Assembly: GCA_035079385.1 (NCBI GenBank)
Contig: JAVHKY010000053.1
Span: 2,108,001-2,172,000, forward strand
Origin: Aspidiotus rigidus
Taxonomy: Eukaryota; Arthropoda; Insecta; Hemiptera; Diaspididae
Reading direction: 5' to 3'
DNA length: 64,000 nt
The position numbers and the translations under genes were made by a program. The notes beneath the pieces were generated by a model, which saw nothing but the letters and a program-made list of their open reading frames with translations, made no database searches and was not told the DNA's origin. Positions 44,912-54,098 of this stretch are shown piece after piece; the first letter of the stretch is position 1, and each line of letters opens with the position of its first letter.

Positions 44912-45300
44912 CTACTCTTTCCAAGACAATAAAATGTCATGTACTATATTTCGAGTGGCTACTGAATCGTTGTTCAAAATGTTCTCTTTCTTGGTCAGGA
45001 GGCAAATGTTATCCTTTCTTCGTGCCCTGCTTAGCGCCACATAGAGTTGACCGTGTGAAAATAAATGCTCCCTTAGATCGATGCCAACTACATCTAACGT
45101 TTGCCCCTGAGATTTATTTACCGTCATGGCATACGCGAGCCGCAATGGATACTGCCTACGAATTATTTCAAGCCCTCTTTTCCCAGTTGTGAATTTGAAT
45201 ATAACCCGAGGAATTACGAATGTTTTTGTTTCGTCCTCAGGTTTACTGACTTGGGGAATGGATGTAATGTTTTTGTATTGAATAACTGGAGAAGATGAGG
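44912..45300 (-). pseudogene. Helitron Pif1-like helicase, C-terminal fragment
   Basis: The frame encodes PRVIFKFTTGKRGLEIIRRQ, then AYAMTVNKSQGQTLDVVGID and SHGQLYVALSRARRKDNI, the last motifs of the Pif1/RecD-like helicase of Helitrons (conserved NKSQGQT and LYVALSR). Motifs I-IV and the Rep domain are missing. Its 5' end overlaps, in another frame, the 3' end of the Ulp1-like ORF around 45214-45300. Confidence 0.8.
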
Positions 45301-45915
45301 GCGCATAGCATGTTGCTCAAATCTAAGGTTACATGGATTTTGATTGAAGGCAATAGCTGTTGCGAAGGCAATTGCGTACACACCACAATCTAGACCATTT
45401 GTCTGCTTGTCCACAGTGCAATATTCCACCTCAAAACCACAGGGAAACAACCGATGTAAAAATGTATTCTGTGTATATGTTATCTGTTGAGAATTGCAAC
45501 TGTCATAGACATACAGGATACCATTATTGTAATAAAATGTGACCCAATGTGAAATTTCATTCAGACGTTTGGTGGGTCTGGTCGGCAATATTTGAATGTG
45601 CCTCCCATTAAAGAGCTGTGCCGGTTTGATGTCGTCCCATAATCCCATCAAGTACACATTGACTGGGCAGAAATTAGTATTTTTACGTACTATTTCAAAA
45701 AATGCGTTAATGAGATCCCCTGACAATTCATCATGTAGAATCTCATTCTCTACGCTACCGTCCGTCATACTGTTTGAAAGAAAAATATACAACTTCGAAT
45801 GATACAAATGGAACAACTGTTGCGTGTATGAGTCTAACGTAAAATGATGCAACGCCCTATTTATATCAATCGTCGCTACTGCTGGATCATTTCGAGAGCA
45901 TTCGAGAACTGTCAA
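45214..45915 (-). CDS. Ulp1-like (C48) cysteine protease ORF in a Helitron
   Basis: The open frame of about 233 codons has no certain ATG (TTG at 45915; an internal ATG at MTDGSVENE). It shows the C48 arrangement: His in ISHWVTFYYN, Asp in LYVYDSCNSQ, Gln in TVDKQTNGLDCGVYA and the catalytic Cys in DCG. Proteins of this fold cleave SUMO-like or other peptide isopeptide bonds. Upstream residues NGRHIQILPT are typical of transposon-borne Ulp1 domains. It occupies the place where the Rep/helicase body would be in a full Helitron, so it was probably captured or fused. No stop codons break it. Confidence 0.7.
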   Translation of the reverse strand: MTVLECSRNDPAVATIDINRALHHFTLDSYTQQLFHLYHSKLYIFLSNSMTDGSVENEILHDELSGDLINAFFEIVRKNTNFCPVNVYLMGLWDDIKPAQLFNGRHIQILPTRPTKRLNEISHWVTFYYNNGILYVYDSCNSQQITYTQNTFLHRLFPCGFEVEYCTVDKQTNGLDCGVYAIAFATAIAFNQNPCNLRFEQHAMRPHLLQLFNTKTLHPFPKSVNLRTKQKHS

Positions 45916-46192
45916 AAAAACGGAAGGAAGAGAGCCTACTTCCAGAAACTACTCGAACGGTCAGCGAGAAACTACTCGAACGGTCAGGTTAACCGGTCGC
46001 GTCGTAGTTTGTAAGGTTGACCCGCCCTAACCACGCCCTAACGATGCGTAGGTAGCGCTTCAGATTTACCGAGTTTCCAATAGATAGCGGCACTTGAATT
46101 TTCGGCCACGCGAATTTTCGGCACGCGATTTTCTTGCGTCACTCGATTTTTTAGCGTCACGCGCGCGAGCTTACAGGTTTATATAATAGAGA
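45916..46192 (-). other. Helitron 5' region
   Basis: Contains a tandem GAAACTACTCGAACGGTCAG repeat (about 45945-45985) and several GCG-rich ATTTTCGGCACGCG-type motifs leading to the 5' TC end. Likely promoter and 5' transposition signals; no gene. Confidence 0.5.
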
Positions 46193-48586
46193 TAAGATCC
46201 GTCATCAATTGGGAATTTTACTTCAATGAAGTCACCAAGATTCAAGTGGTCGAAGTCCAGTGGTTTTTCAGTCGGCACTGACTGCCCATTGGTACCTGGC
46301 TGCTGTTGAAATTCATCCCTACTGGTTTCATTAACATTCACTTTCTTCCTTTTCACAGTCGCTGTCTCGGAGTGGTTTTTACCATCGACTTTATTGAGAA
46401 CGTTCTTTTTGGGGCGACCTCGTTGTCGAACAGGAATAGGAATGGTCGGCGTGCTTCGACCATCAATTATTTCCTCCTCATCTTCTTCAATAACATGAAT
46501 CTCATCAACTGATAATTCCATTTCTAAATCCTCATCATCAGTTTCTTCAATGGTGACTTTTTTTTTGGGGCGACCGCGTTTTCGCTGAGGTTTAGGCGTC
46601 GAAGAAGTGCTTGGGGCCATCCAGCATTTCATCCTCCTGTTCTTGAACGGCATCATCGTCACCGAAAATGTCCATTGTGACTGGTTTTCCGGGTATTACT
46701 TTTACTTTCTTCCCTCTTTTTTTTATTGTTTTCTGTATTTCTCCCATTTTCCCATGGAGATACGACACAACAACATTATCAACGACTTGAATATTTGAAC
46801 CAGTGTCAACATTAAGGAGGTTTGAAGTATCACTCAGATTAACAGAGCTGTCACAGCTTAAGGATGAGATGGAAGTCGACTGCAACGATTTTTTTTGACG
46901 GCCATATTTCTTCTGAATAGGCTTCTCAGGATCGAGAGGGTAAATTCCAGCAGCTCGGAATCCTGACACTATGTTCACTTGAGTTCGAACAGCACGCCCT
47001 TCGACTGCTCTTCGTAGTAGTTCAGGAAATTTACTTTTTGGAATTGCTCCAAAATTTGAATTCTTCCACGTATCTAAAACTAGGCGCCACTCATCTTTTA
47101 ATGGGCGAAATACTGATACATCAAGTGGTTGTAGAAAATCGGTGGAATTGGGGGGCAGAAAAATGAAACGAATATCATTTTCAAGACACTTCTCGACAAC
47201 ATTTGAACTCACATGACTGCCTAAATTGTCACCGATGATCACCTTAGGACCGGACTGTCTTTTCATGTATGGTAGCAATATTTTCATGAACCATAACTCG
47301 AACGTACCCATGTCAAACCAACCTGATTTCGTGGATGCATATTGAGAGCCTGGTATTCCATTCTCTTTCCACATTTCGTAAATGCCTTTTGCTTTGTACA
47401 CTACAAAAGGGGGCAATAAATCACCGGATGCCGTACACGAAAACATCACGCTAGTGCTACTTTTGGACGTATCCTTTGTTCGTTCAACTCGCTCGCCTCG
47501 TCTTCCACATACAAGCTCCGAACCGGGATCGTCCCGAAAATTCGTTTCATCGTAATTTATTATATTTTCGGGACGAACATCTCTGAGGGCATCTTCGAGG
47601 TATTGAAAGTATTCACGAACGCTCTCCTCGGTTACTTTCATTCGAGCTCTTTTCACATTTTCGCAAAGTTTTTCACTGAGCTCATGATGACGTTTTTTAA
47701 ACAGTCTCCACCAATCTTTACCTGGTTTATTATTCTTGAAGACAGTTATTTTACCAATTGTATTCAAGTAATCTTGAACAATACAAAACACATCTTTCCT
47801 TGTCAATGGTAGTTTCCAATCAGCGCAGGTGAATATTATTCGTATCAGTCTGTTCTCCTCTTCTGCAGATAACACAGTTTGTCCTCCATATTTCTTTCGA
47901 TTAGGACGTTTCACAGCATCATTAAGAGTTGTATACGGTATAGCGTAATTCACAGAAGCTTTTCGCATGCTTATTTTCCCAGCTTTGACTGCTGAAACCG
48001 CCGCAATCAAGAATTCGGGACGATAACGTTTATTTTGTTTCCCATATCGATTGATGTATGTGCTCGGCATTCTGAAAAATTTTTGCTTTTCGTAAATATC
48101 TCGAGAACCATTTAATATAGAGAATTCGTTTTTATTTCATTTTAAAGAGGATAAAATTACCTTTCGATTGATGTGCCACTAGTTCACGGAAAAAATTTTT
48201 GAAACATTGAAATTCAGCAACCTTTTAGAGTAAACAACAAAAATGCTCTTATCGAGAAATTCGAGGATTCGAGCTGAGAACCGTGATATTCCATCTAAGA
48301 AAGAGTTTCTAGCTCTTTCCAGTAGAGCGCAGCACTACTTTTGATAAAAAAAGTCGAAATTGATCGTCTTCACCCGTGCCGATCGTCTTCACCCGAGTTG
48401 ACATAGCACGAATTCAATAAAAATATAGCAATCTGATATGTTCATTACCATAAAACACCTGCGACGCACGAACCACGAATAATTAATAGGTATGAAATGT
48501 CGGCGAAAACAAGAACCAAACTGGAACACGAGATCACGAGAGGAGTGAGAACACAATGTGGATGAAACTTTAAAAAACTTGTAGAC

Positions 48587-48673
48587 GTCAAGAAACTAAT
48601 CAGCGGAAAGAGTTTTCTATGTGCGCAAGCCTGCGAGTATGTTGAAACCCTTTCCGCTGATTAGTTTCTTGAC
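48587..48673. repeat. Perfect 24-bp inverted repeat with 39-bp spacer
   Basis: Arms 48587-48610 and 48650-48673 are exactly complementary (core GAAACTAATCAGCGGAAAG). Neighbouring bases also pair partly. It lies outside P1, about 180 bp to its right. It could be a miniature inverted-repeat element or a transcribed hairpin; no target duplication was identified. Confidence 0.75.
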
Positions 48674-48679
48674 TTCTTA

Positions 48680-49600
48680 GTGTTTTTTTTCGTTGTCCGT
48701 TCTGGTTTCAAATCGGTCTCTCTTAATGTAAATGTCAATAAAATACAGAAGGAGCGTTACTATCGAATATTTTCAAGGACGAAAGCACAGCTACATCTCG
48801 CTCCAATATCGCAATTACGGGAATTGTGCGAATTCTCGCAACTATTAAGCTGTTCATTATCTCCCAATCATGGTAAGAAGAGAAAGATTGCTGAATAGCG
48901 CCGCTGAAACGCGGCTACAATACGCCCTTTACACATATCATCGATAAAATTGCTCAAATTATCAGCGATAACGTTGCGTGAGTCGCTCATTTTCATCTTT
49001 CATTGCGATGGGGCATCGAGAAAACGATCTCCACTCGCTAGAATTTTTTCTGTGTGCGACATATCGCCATCCTATTGTCCTATTTTCGCATTGCCTGCGA
49101 GATATCGCTCAATAATATTTGCGATATCGCTCCAAAAATGTCAATCGCGGGGACGCTACGCGCCTTCTACTTTGTACAATCTATAATTATAAGATCCATT
49201 ATGGACGCACGTTTACTGCCACCATATTTCTCATACTTCCGTTCAACCTCTAGAGCTGAAATCTTCTCTGATATAAGCATTACTGTACGTAGTTTGTGAC
49301 AAAAATTTGAAGCTTTGCATAAACATTGCGCTGCAAAACTGGAAGAAACATAAAATTAGGCGTAAAACGACTAAATCAGGTTCACACCTAGGCCAAAGAC
49401 GTGTTCCACGTCAAAATAAAAATACATCCAACAAATCGACAGAGTATAAAAGAGTTCCCGAAAAAAGCCGTCGCTATTATTTCTGCGAAAGGTCACGTAC
49501 GTATAGCAAACTTGGCCAGCCCATCAAAAAGAAAAAAGAACAAATATCGATGTTGTGAATGTCTCACCCGTATAGAGCGTTTGTAAATACATTTCTCCTC
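48680..49600. other. Unassigned sequence
   Basis: Open frames are short. Repeated GCGATAT/CGCTC words occur between 48930 and 49140 without a clear period. Nothing supportable. Confidence 0.35.
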
Positions 49601-49604
49601 TCTG

Positions 49605-49770
49605 GGACTAACAATCCCGAGCTCTCCTCTATAAGAAGAAAAATTCGGAGCTCTCCTCTATGGGACTCAGAGAAATTTTGAGCTCTCCTCTCTGGGACTA
49701 AAAATTCCGAGCTCTCCGAATTTTTCGGAATCCCTGAGAGGAGAGCTCCGAATTTTTCTAAGTTGTGGTG
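49605..49770. repeat. GAGCTCTCCTCT micro-repeat cluster
   Basis: The phrase GAGCTCTCCTCTxTGGGACT recurs five times with irregular spacing, followed by an inverted GAGAGGAGAGCTC. It may fold into alternative hairpins. Confidence 0.6.
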
Positions 49771-49812
49771 TAGCTCTTATGAAGGAGAGCTTGGGATTGT
49801 ATGTTCGCATTA

Positions 49813-51000
49813 AGATTTCGAACTTTGAATGAATTTCAATGTCGTTGCTCTTTCACGTCGATATCCTATGTAAGACTTCCCTTCTTCTCTACAAATTTTC
49901 GCTTCATTCTTCTTCCAGCTTGCTGAATCTGCCTTTCTTTTCCATTTCCTTCTGCGCGTATTTTCAATATCTACTGCTTCTGAATCTCTGGATGTATTCA
50001 AGATACCCGAATGGTAATAATAGAACCCGCGAATAACCACCAACTGAGGAAAATTTTCGACTTAAAATTATTCTGTGAATCTTGTAACTTACTTTCTTGG
50101 TCAACAGACGCGTTCAAGTCTATAATATTGGATCCTTCATTATTATCATCTTCGGACGCTGGAATGTGCGAGATAGAATCACTGTCACAACAAGAATCAA
50201 CTTCCAAAAAAATGCGATGGCAATGCTGTGCGTGACCCCCCCTCCCCACCCATTTATTTATGAAATGAGCCAGAAAGGGAGTAAATTCAACAATTTTTCT
50301 TTTTCTATAGTAAGTCTCGTTATCCCCCAAAAGAAGGAAAAAAAAACTCATTCTATCAAGCATAGCTCCAAAATAGTATTGGTACAGAACTACTGAACAA
50401 AGTCAAGAATTTTTGATGAGAGATTATCCTCCAAATTTTTGAAGTGCACATATCTGGTGGAAATAGGGCATACAATTACTTTTTTATCGCTAATCTTATT
50501 TCATCGCCTTGGCCAGGGGGAGAGAGAGACAGTCGTCTCTTTTGCTCCCCAATTTTTCTGTCAAACCGCAGTTTGATTTCTTGGAGTTCTACTTGAAGAT
50601 GATTTCCCATTTCTTTGAATCCATTTATCGCATCGCTTGAAGCCTTGTTCAAGGTTTCTACGTTCATCAAATCATTTTGTGGTTTTGTTTGCTTCGCATG
50701 TGGTGAGTGATCCTTTTCACTTCCTGAAAGTAACAAATTATTAGAATAGCTGTTATTTTTGATCTCTTTTCTCATTTCTATCGCACTTGTCAACAAATTG
50801 GCGTCGTTACCTGACAATTCAATTGTCAATTGCTCTCGACTACTAGTAGTTTTTTTTTTTTTGCTTGCCCCGGCAACCAACTTGTTTTTGTCTGAGTATT
50901 GCTGTTCTCATCTTGTATCGCATTGGGGTTTGCATTCGCATTTTCTCTTTGTCCCAATTTTGACCTAGTACGTTTCATCTCTCTGTTTATCAACAAAGAA
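49813..51000 (-). pseudogene. DUF7869-like N-terminal relic
   Basis: In minus order: a basic start (KRTRSKLGQRE, about 50960), an acidic/Ser-rich part broken at a poly-T run (50847-50860), a helix ending GEQKRRLSLSPPGQ (50520), an exon with DDNNEGSNIIDLNASVDQE ending at a donor AAA|GTAAGT (about 50093), and a block RKWKRKADSASWKKNEAKIC, EEGKSYIG (49990-49900). The RKRxxxxxxWKKNxxKxxRxxGKxY pattern is what I associate with the start of insect DUF7869-type proteins. The conserved C-terminal half is absent. Moderately sure of the last block only. Confidence 0.4.
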
Positions 51001-51089
51001 GAAGACTTGTAAGTCACAGTTCCGAGACTTTCAATTTTATAGGGTATTATCAGCGTGTGTCTGAGGCAACAAATAACAACACACAAAAA

Positions 51090-51519
51090 GAAAGAACACG
51101 GAGATATTCCCCTATAATTATGACAGAATACTGATCAGAACCATAGATTCTGGATTCTGAAATGGCGTCGTGTCCTTAAATAATGTGTCTGCGTGCTCTC
51201 TGTGAAACGTATTTAGTTACTCTAATGTGCTTTTGAAAATCCACCCAATCACAGTAATGTGGTGATTGGGCACAATTAGCGGTAAGTAGTAAAGTCCCCC
51301 ACTTTGGTACACTTGTACCAAAAGGGGGAATGAATAAAAAAGAAATTAAAATTAAAATGAAAAAAAATATTATGTACAGTAAAATTTGACATTAATAAGG
51401 TAAGTGTGGGTATTATCGCCATGCTAAGGGAGAATTATATTTTACACTCCTTTTCTTATCTCAAATTTTTCACCTTCCTTGTCTGTGATCACCATAGCTT
51501 TTGCACTTTCATACATTTT
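51090..51519. other. Unassigned spacer
   Basis: AT-rich, no supportable feature. Confidence 0.35.
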
Positions 51520-51846
51520 TTAAATCATTTCTATTGCGTCTTTACTATAGCCCTGGTTGTTCATGGCTGAGAACAGATATGAGTGTTTGTCTCCTGTACT
51601 TGAATCTTCCTCAGTGATTGGAATATCATCGATTGTCTGAAGTTCTTCTGAAATGAAATTCTTGACGACGTTCATTACTACCTTCTTCTGACGCCGACTT
51701 GCCACTTGTCCCTGTTTATTACGGGCAACCGGAGCCGATCCCATTATCAGTTGCCGAAATTTTCTTGCAGAAGCGAGATGTTTCGGTGTGACAGAGTGCA
51801 ACGCAACATCAGCAGCTGCATGAACAGTTGCCCCACTCGTATTCAT
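51520..51846 (-). CDS. Unidentified 108-codon ORF
   Basis: ATG-started frame with a hydrophilic, Arg/Lys-containing middle (NKQGQVASRRQKKVV) and an acidic end. I do not recognise it. It may be the 3' part of the relic at 52178-52783 or chance. Confidence 0.2.
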   Translation of the reverse strand: MNTSGATVHAAADVALHSVTPKHLASARKFRQLIMGSAPVARNKQGQVASRRQKKVVMNVVKNFISEELQTIDDIPITEEDSSTGDKHSYLFSAMNNQGYSKDAIEMI

Positions 51847-52177
51847 ATATAGTACAGATAATAATTATAGTTGACAGCAGGTAGCCAGGTGAAAACAAGT
51901 TCGTATTACGAAGAATACAATAATACACACACATGTCCGGGAAAATGTTATCAATCTTTTCTCACGCATGACAGTCACGGTGCACGTTTCTGTCGCAGAG
52001 TTCACCTTTACGTACGTCTTCCTCATTGGCTGATTCCCCCCTTACTTACAGATAATTAAGCGCGTTCTTATATGAAATGGACTATAGGAAACTGGTTGAA
52101 ATTGGCTTTGTTTATTGATTATCGCACTTTGAACGAACAACACTTATCGCATGAACATTAAACGCGTGAACACACGA

Positions 52178-52783
52178 CTATCTTGTTATTATCGCTACAC
52201 GTACTCGGAACGTTATAATGTTACAGATAAAATGCATCCTGATAACAAGATGGAATTGTAAAACATAGTCGGTCATTTCTGTAGCGTGTATTGCGCATCC
52301 AACTTGAGATAGCTGGGAGTCTTCTAATCTGTAGCTCATGTTGAAGAACGTTTCTGGTACTAATTTTGGTTCTAATCCCACCTCTTCTATAATACATTCT
52401 TCAATGGTTTTCAGTAGATTGAATAGATTATCACTAGGTCGACTTAGAACACCATAATAATCTTTCAAATCGATCTAAGCATACGAAACCCCATCTCGTG
52501 TGAGGAGGTTTGCTGAGCATTCACAACATGAGGGACGAAAATTTCTTGCCTTTTTCGCAACGTAACCGAATAAAGAAGACAAGATTTCATCCTCTTCGTT
52601 GGATTGGCGCCTTATTCCTGGTAAGAAAGTTGTTGCTGAATCCACTAACCTCTGGAGCACAAATTTCCATCGGTCAGTGTTAGCGCTTTTCATTTCGCCA
52701 TCCTTGATTAGGCTTTCAAATAGATCTTCTCCTGTCACATTTGACCCTTCCGCTGGTTTTAACAAAGAATAAACGCTCATCAA
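52178..52783 (-). pseudogene. Transposase C-terminal relic (P-element/THAP9-like pattern)
   Basis: One frame with an in-frame TAG at 52472-52474. It carries LFGYVAKKARNFRPSCCECS (compare the YVAGYVxxK...CxxC block found near the end of P-type and related insect transposases), then KDYYGVLSRPSDNLFNLLKT and IEECIIEEVG. A relic of an unplaced element; it is not obviously continuous with the P-like relic at 790-1554. Confidence 0.4.
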
Positions 52784-53619
52784 GCGAAAAATGAGGAGGA
52801 AAAGAAGAGGATCGGGGTGGTCTATTCTTTCATGAACTCTTTAACTTATTTAAATGTCAAAATCTTCTACTCTATCTTTCTTAGACCTCATTCAATTTTT
52901 TGCAACAATTTTTCCTTTTTTCAGTCTCTTCCTTTTGTCAACATCAAAACTTGAAAATCTTTAGAAAAAATAATGTGTAATTGAGTTACTAAAAACTTGT
53001 AAAATCTTAAAATTAAAGTCGAACAATCTTTGGAAGAATTAATCACAAGGTTGCCAAAAAGAAATACTTACTTACCGTAAATTGGGGTGAATAGAAACAA
53101 TTTTCAACTTCCAAGACGTTTTCCGCATGAGGGGCAATGCGCTAGACCCAAGACACCCGTTACAAAATTGTTAGTTAAGGTCTCTACTTTTCAATGATGT
53201 GTTGCGATTCACCCCTTGGCTTACAAATTCAACAATTACAGTGCAATAAGTACTAGTTTGCTATTCACCTCCAATCTGGGGTGAATAGAGACACTCTAAA
53301 ATTTGAAAGTGTTTCTTTTCACCCCAAGCTTGTTTCTTTTCACCCCGAGCTTCATGAATAAGATATTTGCATTAAAAAACCATTGTGTTTCGATACACCT
53401 TTATTGGAGGCGAATAGAAACATCAGATTGCTGAATAGAAACATTAGATTGCGTCGAACGTCACATTTTATTGAAGAAAACTTTTTTGCATTGATATATT
53501 TATTTGAAAAAATAACAGTTCTCGAGTAAAAAAGAAAAAAATTCATTTAGGAAAGAAAACTAAGTTATTCTCGAGTTTGAACACCTAAGGTGAACAAAGA
53601 AATAGAAAAGGAAACAAAA

Positions 53620-54085
53620 ATAATTTGTGAGAAAAGGAACAATTTTCGAGATCCAAAATAAACACTGAGGTATATTCTTGACATAGAATCCTCTTTGAGA
53701 CTTACACTTAAGATAGAGCACCTTTTGACTTAAACCTATAATAACGAATTTTTGACTGAAAGAAATTTGGATTAGGTACTTAAGGTATTTTTTGAATTAG
53801 GTAGACTTAGAATGATTCACTTTTTGACTTAAACTTATTAGAAATAATTCGTGAGAAAAGGAACAATTCTCGAGATCCAAAATAAACACTGAGGTATATT
53901 CTTGACTTAGAATCCTCTTTGAGACTTACACTTAAGATAGAGCACCTTTTGACTTAAACCTATAATAACGAATTTTTGACTGAAAGAAATTTGGATTAGG
54001 TACCTACCGGTACCTACTTAAGGTATTTTTTGAATTAGACTTAGAATGATTCATTTTTTGACTTGAACTTATACATATGTAATAA
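53620..54085. repeat. Tandem duplication with about 223-bp period in the P2 3' flank
   Basis: GAGAAAAGGAACAATT...CTTTTTGACTTAAACTTAT is repeated almost unchanged from about 53628 and again from about 53851. The second copy has a small extra CTACCGGTAC insert. It lies between the gene and the left TIR. Confidence 0.8.
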
Positions 54086-54098
54086 GGCACTTATTGAC

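Larger units (their letters stand above)
44184..46192 (-). mobile_element. Helitron carrying a Ulp1-like protease (2,009 bp)
   Basis: The 5' end TCTCTATTATATAAA begins at 46192 after a host A. The 3' end is CTCG at 44187-44184 before a host T, preceded by a GC-rich hairpin GGGCCGCC-TTC-GGCGGCCC at 44196-44214 about 11 bases inside. Insertion between A and T without duplication, a 5' TC, and a 3' hairpin near a CTRR-type end define Helitrons; CTCG departs from the usual CTAG/CTRR. It contains only a helicase C-terminal piece and a protease ORF and no Rep nuclease, so it is non-autonomous. Confidence 0.85.
43964..48070 (-). pseudogene. P1 transposase, one frameshift and a Helitron in the tail
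   Basis: Start ATG 48070. A psq/HTH region (RPEFLIAAVSAVKAGKISMR, ASVNYAIPYTTLNDAV), a CENP-B-like second HTH, then a DDE_1 core: IINYDETNFRDDPG, VIIGDNLGSHVS, STDFLQPLDVSVFRPLKDEW. Two AT-hook-like motifs (KRGRPKKK, RQRGRPKKN) follow after a frame change between 46662 and 46592. The tail is split: upstream reads DFIEVKFPIDDGS, then the Helitron, then KNYIGCILSKDII to the stop at 43964. Without the Helitron the tail codons join in phase. The tail resembles that of P2 (VKYLR...F-YP-DD pattern). Confidence 0.85.
43614..48403 (-). mobile_element. Pogo/Tc1-mariner-type element P1, interrupted by a Helitron
   Basis: TA dinucleotides flank the element (43612-43613 and 48404-48405). The inverted ends share 22 bp (GTCAACTCGGGTGAAGACGA...), preceded by CC at the left and TG at the right. 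Further copies of GATCGTCTTCACCC-like motif lie inside each end (two direct copies at the right, a related inverted pair at about 43790-43830). Removing the 2,009-bp Helitron leaves about 2.78 kb, a normal size for this group. One frameshift disables the transposase. Confidence 0.88.

Noticed and set aside
45101..45298. Plus-strand 65-codon frame
   Set aside because: Antisense of the helicase/Ulp1 overlap.
48587..48673. Rho-independent terminator
   Set aside because: The context is eukaryotic, the stem is 24 bp with a 39-bp loop, and no bacterial gene precedes it.
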